Source: Glandiceps talaboti (Eukaryota; Hemichordata; Enteropneusta; Spengelidae). From it: DNA of 62,000 bases. Below the pieces are notes generated by a model, which was not told the DNA's origin, ran no database searches, and worked only from the letters and a program-made list of their open reading frames with translations. Below are positions 12,328 through 26,831 of this stretch, piece by piece (within the stretch, counting starts at the first letter, position 1; the number at the start of each line of letters is the position of its first letter). Position numbers and translations under genes: made by a program. The stretch is taken from contig NC_135555.1 of NCBI RefSeq assembly GCF_964340395.1, positions 23,657,725 through 23,719,724 of the forward strand, written 5' to 3'.

Positions 12328-15300
12328 AATTATGCACCAATGATACCAGTTTCATGTTTTGCTGTGAATAAAACATTCATAACAAACCCTTCTCATCTTA
12401 ACATTTAAATGTGACCACACAGTTGTACCACTAGAGGGCACTCTTCTAGTGAAAAGGACACAATGGTTGTAAAAATTGCTGTCAGTGTTGGTGGTGATTA
12501 TGAGTGGTGGGTGGGTGGATTGATGGATCAATTTATGAATGGGAGGATGTGTGGAAGGATGGATGGATGGATGGATTTCACTTTGTTCCAATTCTTTATC
12601 TTATTGCTAGACCCATAAGTGTCAGGAAGTATGTAAACTTACCTACTAGATATATGTATATAATGTACCATGGTATCACTTACCGTCATAATGTATTGGT
12701 ACTGTAAATGTATCACTTCCTTCAGGAAGTTTCTTGTGCTTCAAAATAATTTTCCTTTTTAGTTGATTTGGAGATGGTAGTTTTGTTGCATCTTTATCCA
12801 CAGGCTGGACCAAAAGCATGTCTACAAGGAATACAGGATGCAATCAAATTTAAACTTTGGAAGACCATTCTCTACTCTTTTAAATTCAAATTGTTTCAAT
12901 ATTTAATCCAAAAAGATATGAAAGTATTTCAATATAAATTCACATTTTCAACAAATAAATAAGGCCGAGTTTACATATTTTTCTGTTGGGTGGGGTGGTA
13001 ATTTGTACTGCCATGTTTTACATACTGGCCTATGGCATACTGAACCATTAGGCAAACAAAAAATAATCATGTGTTTCCGATACCATGGCCTAAGACAATA
13101 AGTACCCAGTAGATTGGGATTTTATATCATTTAATTTCATCTTTTTAATAGTTTTTATTTTTGAAAAATATTGCTTCAACCCAAAACCAAACAAAATGTC
13201 GGTCAGAATACCCCTTCTGTGACAGTTTGATGAAATATGTAGAGACATCACTGGGGAAAGAAAAGAGATACATGTATGCATGGAGGTCAAGAATCCAATT
13301 TTTTATCTTTTGTAAAAAAGTGTTTAGAGTCAGTGGCTTAATGTAGTTGGGTTATTGGAAACACATAATTTTTTATATTTCACCTTGTATCAGTTATTAT
13401 CAAATAAACATAAACAGTTCAGATAAACATATGTAATAATAACAGAACCCCATGCCACGTAAGTTCCAGTGTGGGTATTCAGGGGTAATTGCACTTGTGT
13501 TTGCATCATTTTCCCATGCATTTCAGCATGTACCATTTCAATATCTGCATTTCTTGCTAAGTTGGACTTAATTGTGGATTTATATGATTTTTCTACAACT
13601 TTTGACCTTTGTATGACACTTTTGAGTTACTTACCTCCAAATATTTCTTGGAATGAATATGCCATATTTCTCTGCTGGGGCAGACTACAATGGTTCTCAA
13701 TAGAGAGAATTACTGGATATCTGTAAAAACAACAACAATAACAATAATGTCAGGTAATACTTCCTCAGAGTAAATGTTCTAATTTTTTGGTATACAAAGT
13801 GTTTATTGAGGTAGAATGCACCTCAGGCACAAAGTTCCATTAAATTCTCTTCAAACTTTGCTATGTGAAAGCTTTTAAAGTGCTTGCGAGTCCCTCTGTA
13901 ATAATACAACACTGGTAGTCCAGCCTTCGGTTTTCTAAGATAGACACAAAGTCTTCAATGTGGTAGATTACACAAGTGGGTGATAGCAGTTCATCTGTTG
14001 TGTGATTCTAATCACCCTGTGGTCAACATAGTGTAAACATTGGAAGTCCCAAAACACAACACTGCAAGTTTATGGAACTTGAACTCCCTACTGAGACTAT
14101 AATTAAATGAACATCCATTCAGTATCTTATCACAGTTGTATCGGTTGCGACAGTAGTTATAGTTTCTGTTTATCTCAGTAAACTGAAGGCTAAATTACCA
14201 GAGTTATAGTTTGTGTCTATCTTAGTAAAATGACGACTATATTACCAGAGTTATCGTTTGTGTCTATCTGTATAGTAAAATGAAGGCTAAATTACCAGAG
14301 TAATAAACCCATTGGGCATTCAAAACCTTGTTTTTCAAGTAAATTGTCATTCTCTTATTTTCCCAAAGAGTTAACAACAGACCCTACGAGTTAACAGAGT
14401 ATTCAACTTCTGTCACATCTATAAGTATTCAGCAGCCATATTGGATTTAACTCCCAACCTTAATCTCCCCTCTACAATGATGACGATAGTCAGACTCCAC
14501 TAATGAAAGAGCTTTGGGAATGTTGTGTGTGTGTGTTTGTTAAATACTTACTCAGATTTTACAAATGCATGTTCTTTGATTGTCTTTATGACATCAAGAA
14601 ATTTGATTTTGGAAGTAAGTGTATGACCATGGAAGATAACAGGAAGACCATCGGGTCCATCCCAACAGTCCACTGCAAGAAAAAACAAAAATAGTGCCAA
14701 TGGCATTTTCACTGCAAAGTTTGTGATAATTCTCTTTTTAAATGTTCATCTACATGCCTATCTATCCTAAGAGTGCAAAAGTAACAAGTAATATAGTCCT
14801 TATCAATCAGTATAATTTCTGACATTTTCAACTACAGTGCTTTGATACTTGGTATAGGCAAGATAAACTGGGCTAACTACCTGACGAATACCTGTGTACT
14901 GGAAAGTAGAACGATATACTGTCTAAAGTTCAAGCAAATGGTAAACTACGCAAAGAAAGATCTAAAACCATGCAAATGAAAAAGAACCCAAACACAGTGA
15001 CGTGAATGGACGTACAATGTAGTTAGATGGTAGGGTGACGTAAATAATATATCAATTCCATCGCATTCTAATGTTCTGAAGCAGAAAATAATTTCCTCTT
15101 CTTTCAACCCATCTTTCATCTACATTCCATTTGTAATAGCACCTTACATACACTAGACTACAATTGTAAGACTAAAGGACAATTGCATAAAGTCACACTA
15201 GTTCAATAAACGAACTTTGTTCATTTAGTCAGGCATGAATGCAATTGCTGAACTTCATTTTTGCACTCCTACCCAAATTTTGAAAACTTTCACACCTTCA

Positions 15301-18300
15301 ATATAATAACAGGTTTTGTATTTACTACTGAGATGTTGGTAAGTTGAATACAATTTATTGCTGTAATATACAGTGCTGGGTTTCTGGTTAAGTATCGTAA
15401 ATTAACATGTTTACCATGTTTTTACATTGTATTGACTGCTACAATTTCCATCATGGTTTACATCATAAACGTGCCAATGTAGCACTTGTGAATATTCGTA
15501 TAGGAGGGTGGGGGGGGGGGGGGGGGACTTTGGCCTAAATGAACAAATTTCTTTCTTTGACTTGTGACAATGATGTGCGATCATCCATAACTACTTACAT
15601 TCAATACATCTGCATCCCAATCGTAAGCACCTTACGTAGGCTTCACATGATGACTCACTGGCAAATTGGTCTCCTGTTAGATATCTATAAATAACACAAG
15701 ATATTCTCTATAGATTTCATAGTACTCTTAATTAGAAAATTTCTAGTTTTCAATGAGAACAAACTTTGCATTTTCCCCTGTTTTAACAGAAAAATAGCAA
15801 TGGCATTGTAGCACAATTTTGTAGGTTAAGTTTTACATTTTTTTAAATGTTCATCAATATCCCTGTAGCTACCTATGTAGTATACATCATAAGTTTACAG
15901 TTGCAAGGGGTGCAAGTTTAGAAAGCTCATTATAAATAATATGGGAGTAGACACTGAAATGAACAATTTCCCATTTACACACCCAATGTAATGTCCCCAT
16001 CAAATACCAAGACAATCAGACTGGCTGTTTTCACTTTAATTAAATCATTCACACAAGCACACACACACTCATGCACACTTCACTGTGCCTACAGCACTAC
16101 AGACCTTGGTTCAGTTGTGTTAAATATCAACTTGCCAGATGTTGCACAAGCTTGTTGAAGACATAGACCCCAACATTTCAACTTACAAATTATTATTCTG
16201 TTTTTCTACGATAAATATGGCGGTCATTCAGTCATTATTGCAAAAGTCATGAGACAAAGTGATGTGCACATGTAGACTCCTGTATCTGACATTTATGCCA
16301 AGTTTGATTGAAATCGACCCTTGCATGTAAAATGTGTGCATATACTTTGACTACTTTCAGCTATTTGACCTGGGTCTAAGTTTGTCTAAGCTTACGTGTT
16401 ATGAGAGCATGCAATCCAGTATTGAGACATTGGCTGGTTCATGTCTTGGTTAACAACATCATTACTGCTATCCCATAATGAATTCTGTTTGGAGTAAAGG
16501 TAGTCTATGAACTGTAAACAAACAAACAAACAAACATAGTAAGTAAAAACAATGAAATAGCTGTCTAGCAATTCAATGAACTATCATCAAATCTAGCACT
16601 TTGTCACCCAAAAATTGATTCAGAATAGCACTCCTGTGTACATATCTCCAAAAACTTGCATCTTGTTAGCCAACATAAACATTATATCAGTCAAAAGTAA
16701 CATCTTAACACCCTACACTAACCCTATATCACCCAAAATGAATATCATATCACAAGAAACGAAGACATCATCCAAATGGGGTACCATGTCAGTCAAGATT
16801 ACCATCCCAGTGGGATTTGTTTATTTTTTTTCTAGTAGTATTTTCAAATAAAATCACTGTTGCAAAATTTGCAGTCGATTCAAACACCCAAAACAGGAAA
16901 AATCATGCTGGAATTTACTATTGATGAACAATATTCAATGAGCCACTGGTCATTCCAGGTATGTTTTCTTGATAGAGTAAACAAAGTACATCAAGGACAG
17001 CTGGTCCAGATTGTTTTTAAAAAAATGGTCAGTCAAGAAAGATAACTTCTCAATATTGCTACAAATGTGGTTATACAATGTATCAAAAGTCCTATCAGAC
17101 ATGTGCAGTGTGTAATAAAGTACAGCATGAACACAAGCAAAAAAACATCCTGATCAATAATCATAAGAAATTCACTTTTCAAAACAACTTGCCCAAGCCT
17201 TGAAATCACTTGGCTGGGGCAAGTAGAAGGCCATTATTTCGAGCTCTGATGATATCACCTATACTGAATAAAATATGTCTGAAATCAAGACTACATGATC
17301 ATACCTCTTTGATTGTCAAGTATGTTTCCTCAACCTGTCTGGCTGGGTCTTCAACAAAATCTTGTAAAAACTTTGCAACAGCATCAGGTTCATTAGCAAG
17401 TGGGTCCTATATGGAGAGAGAAAGACTCATTAGCTAGGGGGTTCTATATGGAGAGAGAAAGACTCATTAGCTAGGGTGTTTTATATGGCAAAAGAATGAC
17501 TCATTAGCTAGGGGGTTCTATATGGAGAGAGAAAGACTCATTAGCTAGGGGGTTCTATATGGAGAGAATGACTCATTAGCTAGGGTGTCCTAAATGGACA
17601 CCAAAATAGACATAGAAGCATAATGTATTGATTCAATGTACTCAACCTACTACACGTATCTGTATGACATGACTTTTACCATACTAAGTTCAATAGTTAT
17701 ATTCAAAAACTACAACAGGGAGACAGGCAGAGTTCTCCACTAGTGTCATAGTGAAAACCAGATACTCCATAAGTAACAGATTGTATGATAATATTCACAA
17801 GTTTGTTCAAAGGGTCTCTATTTCATAGTTGTCTTCACATAAGTAAGCTCTATATATATAACACACAATATACTTGTTCCCCAAGTATCACTAAGAGTAC
17901 CACAAACTGTACTTGTACCCAGTATCACCTAGACTGCACGATACATGTATGTTGTGTTGTTCAGTCCTATTAGGTTTCTTAACCATGACTGTACTAATCT
18001 ACCCAATATCCTGCACAGTGCAACCAGATTTGGTTGCAGTCAATCAAATATCGTTATGCTTTGATGGTGTCAAAATGACAATGATGTGATGGTTCACATT
18101 GCCTCAGTCAGTAGAATACTACAGGTAACAATATACAATGTATGCAGCAAAAACCCATCCACAAAACATGGATAAACTTACAGCTTATGTCCAACTAATT
18201 CAACTACAGCTATAATGATAACATTGACCCTTTCCGCAAATTTCATGATATTCAAATATATACATGTACAAGGTAATATTCATTTAGAGAACTGTTACAA

Positions 18301-21300
18301 GAAAGAGACATACCCTTTGTTCTGATGCCAGGAAATTAATGAAGTCTTGAAGAGCTATTTTGTTCCTACAAATGAGAAAGGAAGACATCAGTTAGGTACT
18401 GAATATAGCAAGATGACACAAGCTCAATAAATGAACTTCTTTCATTTCGGACAGCAACATTGTATGTGCTTCACATTATCAACTCAGATCAGGTGGTATT
18501 TAAACAATAATGACTTACGGTACACAAACTCTTGTGCGACAATTTTTCACATGAACAGAAAGAACCAGTGTCATAATTTGAAAATAGACAATTTTATAGC
18601 CTGGCAAGAACACTGACATTGTCAAACAGTGTTGAATTGTACTGTTACTGAGTACCGGTAAGTTTCATAAACATATAAACTATACTGAAATACTTGTACA
18701 TGTGTGTGCACTTGATTCTCCAGCATTTATCGACGGGTATGTAAATTGAAAATCCATCCCATTTAAGAAGAAGTACATGTAAACAGAACTTATAACATAT
18801 AACGAACAGTCAGAACTCTGTCATTCATGGCACAGAGTTTAAATTGAAGTTTTTTAGCTGACCATCTTAAGTTCAACAGAAACAGTTATCAAAATATAGG
18901 CTGTAAAAGTTGATTACAGTATGGAAAGTGAACTAAGTTTTTTACACTGATCTAATTATCACTGGCAAAACACAGACAATGCCAATAATTTCAAATAGTA
19001 TGGAAACTGATACTAGTATAAAGACAAGTTTCTGCACTGAACCAACCAACACTGTAAAACAAAGACAATTTAAAAGTAAAGGACTTACCCATTTAATGTA
19101 TAATCTACAAATCGATCTGCAATCTGTCAAAATACAAAGAAAACAATGAAGTCATTTACTGATCATTGTAAGATATACAAAGTATCACATTAAAGGCAAC
19201 TTTTAATTACACGTTTTATATTATCACACAGTGAAACTTCCGCCAAACCAATAATTTGGATAACTAACTTTCATGGTATCATGGTAACCTTTCATTATTT
19301 TTCTTCACATTTTCGACTTCTTACTTCTATCAATCCTTGCTAATACAATTGAATCCTTTCACCTTTGCATAGTGCTTTGGGGAAATAGTCCAGTTGATAA
19401 CTTCATACAGGATTATTTTGTCATCATTTTATACAAAAGTAGTGCCAAAGATGTTGTAGTACAACTGTACAGTCTGTGCCAATTTTTAAAAAATGATTAT
19501 TCACATGCCTATCCACCTCTATTGTTACCATGTAATACACATCATATTTTATTGTTGCTATGGGCTATATCTTAGTTGCTGGGTGAATACAATGTATCTG
19601 TAAAAATGTTTAATGTTTATCAGCTTAGGTCTTGCTTAACCACCCCTTTTGTCACAAACATACCTTTGCAATATACATTATCATTGTTTTGTGCTAGGCA
19701 TATACATGTATGTGGTAGTTTTTGAACATATACCATCATTTGACTGTTGCAATGGGCATGGTCTTGTTGCTAGGCACACTTGCATACATTTTTTGAATGT
19801 TCATTCACGTGCCTATCCAATGATGTTGCTTTCTTTTCAAGGCAAAACATACTTGCATTTGGCTTTTTACTAAGGGCATGGTCATGGTTGCTAGGGCCAG
19901 TTGTATCAATATGTCTTCAACAAAATTTGCAGAATAACACCTCTAGAAACAGCCCCACTATTTTTCAGCCCAATCTTTTGAGTAGTTTTTGAGATATATA
20001 TTAAGCTTTTGACCAACATTTTCATTTTAACAATTTTCAATATACACGGACTAAGTAATGTCCCCACCAAAGAGCAAGGCAATTGGTCGACTGGTTTTTG
20101 ACTAAGTCAATTACATACATAGGCAACTCCACATACATGTACACAAATGCACACACTCGTACACAGACATTTCACCATGCCCATAGCACTACTTAACCAG
20201 TTCAATTGTGCTTTAAAGTATGTATGAAACAGTGAAAAAATTTGATGATTTAAGAGAAAACTGATTTACCTCTTGTTGGTGTATTAGGTCATGATACATG
20301 GTAGCGAAAGACTCAAAGCCTACCTCCCCTCTTCGTTTCGTATCTACTAACTGAAAACAATTAAAGAGAAATCTCACTGTTAGTGTAGCCTGGGGTATAT
20401 ATGACGCCCTCACTTTCTCTGTATTTTATACCTTTGTTTTTACTTATAAGTTCTGAATTATGTAGGCATTTCTGACTGGTGTCTGCCTATAGTTTGCTGC
20501 ATAGCCACCTGTTTTATTCTTTAGCCATCTTATGAATACCTAGTTCTATACTTGACTGTGTAATCGGAGCAGTCCTCAATTGTCTTCAGAGCAGTCCACA
20601 ATGTCTCTGTTGCAGTCTAACTACAGTTGTCCACGTTGCTGTTGTATTGGGACAGTCCGTGGAATTTAGTCGAAGCAGTCCTAGAGCTCCACCAACATAG
20701 GGTGTTATTCAATATCCGATGTCATTGAGAGTGCAGACCAACTACTTTGGAAAAAGAACCAACAGTGCAACAAAGTATAGGTAGAAATCATCAAAAGAAA
20801 TGAATACATAATTCAGAACTAATAAAAACAAAGATATAAAACAAAGACAACTAAAGCCACATACATAAGTGAACTAAGGAAACCCTTCAACGTACTTTAT
20901 GCTAAAAGGGTTTACAGAGTATTATACTAGAAATAGTACAACTATGTTAGAAATAAGGATAACCATAGCGGTGAAGTATTTGTGGTTCTCAGGTCAACAT
21001 CACCTATAAAACAAGTCAAAACATTCCTTACAAAACATATTTCCCATCATCATTAGCTTATGGTTTCAAAAAAAAATTCTTCTTTCTATGAGTGGTACAA
21101 ATTGTTCACTACTATATTTGGAGTTAACCTGGGTAGACAGATTTTTTTTAGTCAATGGGGTGTGTATTAAGTTGGTATGAACAAATCTTGATAGACTTCC
21201 TCAAAGTCAGATGCAAACCAAACATCAAAACAATCCACCCACCGATTTCACAGAAGAAGTCAAAAATATCAATTTCGACCAAAAATACCCAAAAAATGTG

Positions 21301-22183
21301 CTAAAGATAAAAAAAATAACATATCAATTTGGATTTAAATCAGAATAACCTTCCCCAAGGGACATGCACACCAAATATCACAGCAATTGAACAGTCAATT
21401 TCAGAAAAGAAGATAAAACTAGAAAAAGTTGATGAATATGGAAAATCAACAAATTTTACCCTTCAGTTCCACTAAGGTGTCACTAACATTGGCACTAACA
21501 AAGGACTTGGATAATGTTCAGTGGTACTAAATTCACATCCCATACATTATACATGTACTGTTATACACTACCTTGTGAGCAACAATTCTTAAACTCTTTT
21601 TGACAAAGAAAAGACTGAAATACAAACTGTATCGGAGTGGTACACTAGCTAGCAATTATATATGCAGTCACTTGCATAACTGTAATATGAATCTTTGTGG
21701 ATGAAAATCCATTATGACTAAATACAAATTAAATCAAAATTATAATTGTGTACAATCAGTGTTGAACCTGCTTGAGGGCGCTATTCTCTTTGGTCAATGA
21801 AGTATGGCAGTGTCGGTGAACCAGGTTTTGAACAGCATAGTATCTTACCTTAAATGCATCTCTAAGCCTGTTTGTACCTAATTTGCAATTTACACGGGGC
21901 AGGAATGACTTGATATCTTTCAATGAAACCCTGTACAAGGAAAAAACAAAAGTTTAGTAATGTAAGAAAAGGAGAGTCATAATTTGATAGAGATGACAAC
22001 AGCATGATTTTTAATATTTTTTTTAAAAATGACATCTTGGTAGAGACAACTTGATTGAATTATTTTATTTTACAAAAAATATCAATTCTATTACAAGAAA
22101 AAAAATAGCACCAATGGCGTTGTAGCACAACTGTCAAGTTTCTGATAATTGTTTAAAATGTTTACCCCCATGCCAAGCCATCC

Positions 22184-22230
<47 letters not shown>

Positions 22231-24610
22231 GCACATGCAATATGCACTGTCATTTTAATATTGCTATGTACAGATATTGGGTGACAATATACCATTTTAG
22301 AACATTATCTACTTGCCTAAATATCCCTCTTGCTATCTGCAATATAGACAAACCTTTGGCTGTACTATGGGGCACAGTCTTGTTGCTAGGCAAACACTGG
22401 ATCATTTCTTAAATGTTTATCCACATGCCTACTCATCCCAGGTTTTATCTTTGCAATATACACAATATCTTGACTGTTGCTAAGCACATGGCCTTGTTGC
22501 TAGGCACTGTTGCATACATTTTTTGAATGGCTATTCATGTGCCCACCCAACAATGTTGTTATCTTAGCAATACATACTGGTATTTGGCTTTTGCTAAAGG
22601 TGTGGTCATGGTTGCTAGGGCCAGTTGTGTCAGTATGATTTGAACATTATCTACAGAATAACAACTCAAGAAACATTCTGACTAAATTTCAGCCCCATTA
22701 TACACACACAGACATTTAATAATGCCTATAGCTCTATTTAACCTCAGTTCTGTTGTGCTAAAAAACATAGAGTGTCAAAAATTGACAGTGCCAAGATCAG
22801 GTGTTGCTGTTATTTGCATTGTGATTTCCTTTCATAGTGATATTGTGAATTAATTATAAGATCAAAAAATGTCCATCAGCTTAGTAGCTCAAACGATTTA
22901 CATAGGCTATAACACATTAACAGTTCAAAGTTTTTAGCACTGAGCTTTGATCTGTCTTACTTGATGATACTCATCAGTACGACAAATTATGTAGTTATCT
23001 ATAGAGCTGATCATTGCTGATTAATATACCGCCAGCGAGTGAACAAAAAACTTTGAACTGCTTGAATGTGTTATAACCTACATTGTATGTAAATCGATTG
23101 TAAGATCCGTATCATTCTTGTATCTATGACAACAACCCCGTTCAGACAGCTCTGAAAAGCTTCCAAATGCCATCCTTTTGTACAACTGGAGAAGCTTCTC
23201 AGGTCAAACTTTTTGTACAACAAGAGAAGTTCCTTAACTCTTAGTCTTACCATTGATACAACTAAGAACCCTCCTTACCTTTGGTACAAGTTTGATTGAT
23301 GCCAATATAAATTACAATGTATAGTAAAATACTGCACAGACCTTAAATATCTGGGACTAGGTGTTGAAGCTTTCCTGTAAACCTCAACTTGGTGTGTACT
23401 TACTCCCAGTGAGTTTAATGTAAACCTGACCCACAGAAAGTGAAACTCTTACATAACTTAAAGTTGTTTAGTGTGCACATGTCAGTCTTTTTTTTTAGAA
23501 TCAAAAGCACTTTTAAAGAAATCACATCTTAAAAAACCCCATCAAACTAGTGAATGCTATTTAGTATACAGACTTATTAGTGGCAAAACTGTACCAGGCA
23601 TAAGAACCACAATATGGATTTCATACCTGTACATTTTTGTAGTGTTAGTAAAACTTTCCAGCTGTGCTTGTGATACAAAGATTGGCTTTCAAGAAAGTCT
23701 CACATAATGACAAGTTTATTGGGATTGTTTTTCTAATTATCACTGTCACATTCACGAAAGCAAAAGTATCAAGTATATTAATATATATATTGACTATCTA
23801 CGGTATTTCCTATATTGATTCAGTCAGAACCAGCTGTCAACTGAATGCCTTCCATTAGAGCAAAGCCTGGAGAGTTTTGTTCCAACATACAATAACTGTT
23901 AAAATGACAAATTCTGAGCTATAGCTATCATACATGATACACCCGTTAATTGGCAAATCAATTATACCAAACTGCATGTATATGAAAATTAAAGGTTGCA
24001 TACTTATAAGATACATGTATTTATAAATCATTGAAAATCATTAATTATGCAAATGAATCATTAAGCTATCTACATCAACAAGCTTTAAAGGAACATTTTT
24101 TCTTTTTTTTTGTTATTATCAATGCATGTACCAAAGTAAATGAAATGTGAAGCCTGGATTCTTTAGATAAAACCTAATTACTGAAAATCATTAACTATAC
24201 AAATGAATCATTAAAACTAATACCTATACATCAACAAGATAAATAAAACGTGTTTTGTTATGGCTGATGTATTTAATAAATTATACGCAATTTGAAATGT
24301 GCATACTTACTGTAAATCATTGATAATGAATTTACTCATTAGGGTTACAAGCCACAGTAACACATTTCTTAGGACAATTCTGTTATCATTTATGTATTTT
24401 CAAATTTATATGAAATTTCAAGAATTCACTATTGGGATATTGTCTAGTTACCAAAATCATTATGTATGCAAATATCTCATTAATATTCATATGATAATTA
24501 ACGAACACCTAATAAGTTCTAACCAAAACCGAGAATGTGTACCAAATTACATTTAAATTGAACTAGCCATTTTTGAAAAAAATTATGACAGAGACAGACA
24601 GACAGACGTA

Positions 24611-24667
<57 letters not shown>

Positions 24668-25292
24668 ACATATACACATACATCACTAAAACACAACCTT
24701 CTTCCTGTTCAGAAGGTGAAAATTAGAAAAAGTACCCCGTGTTGCTGTGGAAGTACTTAGTTTATGCAGACATTAAAGAAACTTGATTTTGGTTTTAGTT
24801 TCAAAACTTACTTTCCTTGACTTTCTCATCTACAATTTAAAAAGTGTTTAGTTTCCCTCAATTAAAAGTTTCTCAGCTTTGATTTATAGCTTGTGAAAAT
24901 GTCCATAATTAAAACTTAATATGTGGGAAGGTTTTCCACGTAGGATTTTTTTCAACACCTCTTTGGTGGTCTATAATGTATGACACTACACAATATTTAG
25001 TTTGAAGAAAGGTCATCATGAAAAATTGCTTGATTCAATGATATTTAGAAACTGTGGGAGTAGGACTGTAACTTGTAAGAGTAGTCGTTTACATGTACAG
25101 ATAATTAGTTAATATATATAATTGTAAATTAAAAGAGGCTGTTAAACTAGCTATGGTATTGATAAGATCATTTGAATACTATGAATTTGAAATAAACCAT
25201 TGTTGATCCCTCGGCATAATTTTCTTATCTCTATATACATTGTACTTGAAATATTATTGAACATGTATTAGTATGATGTTCATGAGATACTG

Positions 25293-25378
<86 letters not shown>

Positions 25379-26797
25379 ATATGTATGTACATGCATGCCT
25401 GTGTGTGTGTGTGTGTGTGTGTCAGGGTCAGAGGATAGCATGTTTATGCGTGTAAGGGTGGGATAGGATGGGGTCAGAGGGACAATGCCCTCTGACCCTC
25501 ATTGGGACAATGCCCTCTGACCCTCAGAGGGTATTGTATATGTGCATATCTTTATAAATTATGTGGGGGGGGGGAGGGTATATATACCCAGAAGGGTATG
25601 TTCACATGTGTGTCAGAAGATATGTGTATATGCGTATTGCTAAAGTGTTGGCAGGTATCTCTGTGTGTGCATGTGTGGTGTGTGTACATGGATGTGGGTA
25701 GGTGTGAAGGTGAGTGGGTGGATGATATAGTCATAAGTAAACAGACATCAATGTGTCATGTCCTTTGGCTAAATATATAATATGTATATCAACAACATAT
25801 TTCATCAGTACAAATGTATCTTTTACTCCTTACATTAGTCATGTATATTGATAGTATTCAACTGGAAGCATTTACTGCCCAAAAAGTTGGATTTGTGAAG
25901 GGTAATATTGGCTTAGGATTTATAAAATGTAGACGTGGGATTCAGTTGTATAGCAGATCTTTCGGGCAAAAAGAATGTCCTGAGTATTGATAGTTAATCC
26001 TTTAGGCTGTTACTTTACTGACAGGATTGCACTAATCTAAGACCATGGGATTCAAACATTAGGGGTTTTAAGGATAACATTCATGAGGAAGCACTGAAGT
26101 CACAGAAGTGTGTTGACAAACAATCATGTTACCTACAGCTTATTGTTACAATAATATTCTTACAAATACTATCAAGGGCTTCTTTTGTAACTTTCTAGCC
26201 AAGATGTAGGATTTCTACATTCTGACAAATTTGCATGAGTCATTCAAAAAACATCTTACTTCATAACATAAGACAAATTTATCATTTATGTGCTTAATTA
26301 TTTCACATCCAAAACAGCAACAGCAAGAAGCATAATGCATTTATCACGTGATTCATGCAAATAATTGGGCTTTTAATGCTCTTTATTATGCAAGGAGTGA
26401 AAATGCACATCTATGGAGGACAGAATATCTGCTGGATTGCCATCAGTATCCTTTCTGCTTGCTGTGAAAGGATGAGTGGTGTATTAGCTTGTTTTAAATA
26501 AAGCATACATATAGTCACACAACTTAACAGGTGAACACTCATTTGCATATTTTACATTTCCATCTGGTCATTACAATGCTTACTTATAATCAGCACAACC
26601 CTTTTCCAATGAACTTCTTCTGGCATCCTTCCTTCAGTCACGCAACAAAAAGTATACAGGGAAATAATTGACAGATAAGAGTTACGAACGATTAGACATA
26701 AAAACAGGTAAGGTAAACAAACAAACAAACAAACAAACAAACATATGTATGTACACATACGTATGTGCGTACGTACATACATACATACATACATACA

Positions 26798-26831
<34 letters not shown>

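Noticed and set aside
20460-20720. A tRNA or structured RNA gene (GC-richer intron patch with GCAGTCC words)
   Set aside because: No A/B-box arrangement or cloverleaf could be drawn; it is only a loose repeat of GAGCAGTCC.
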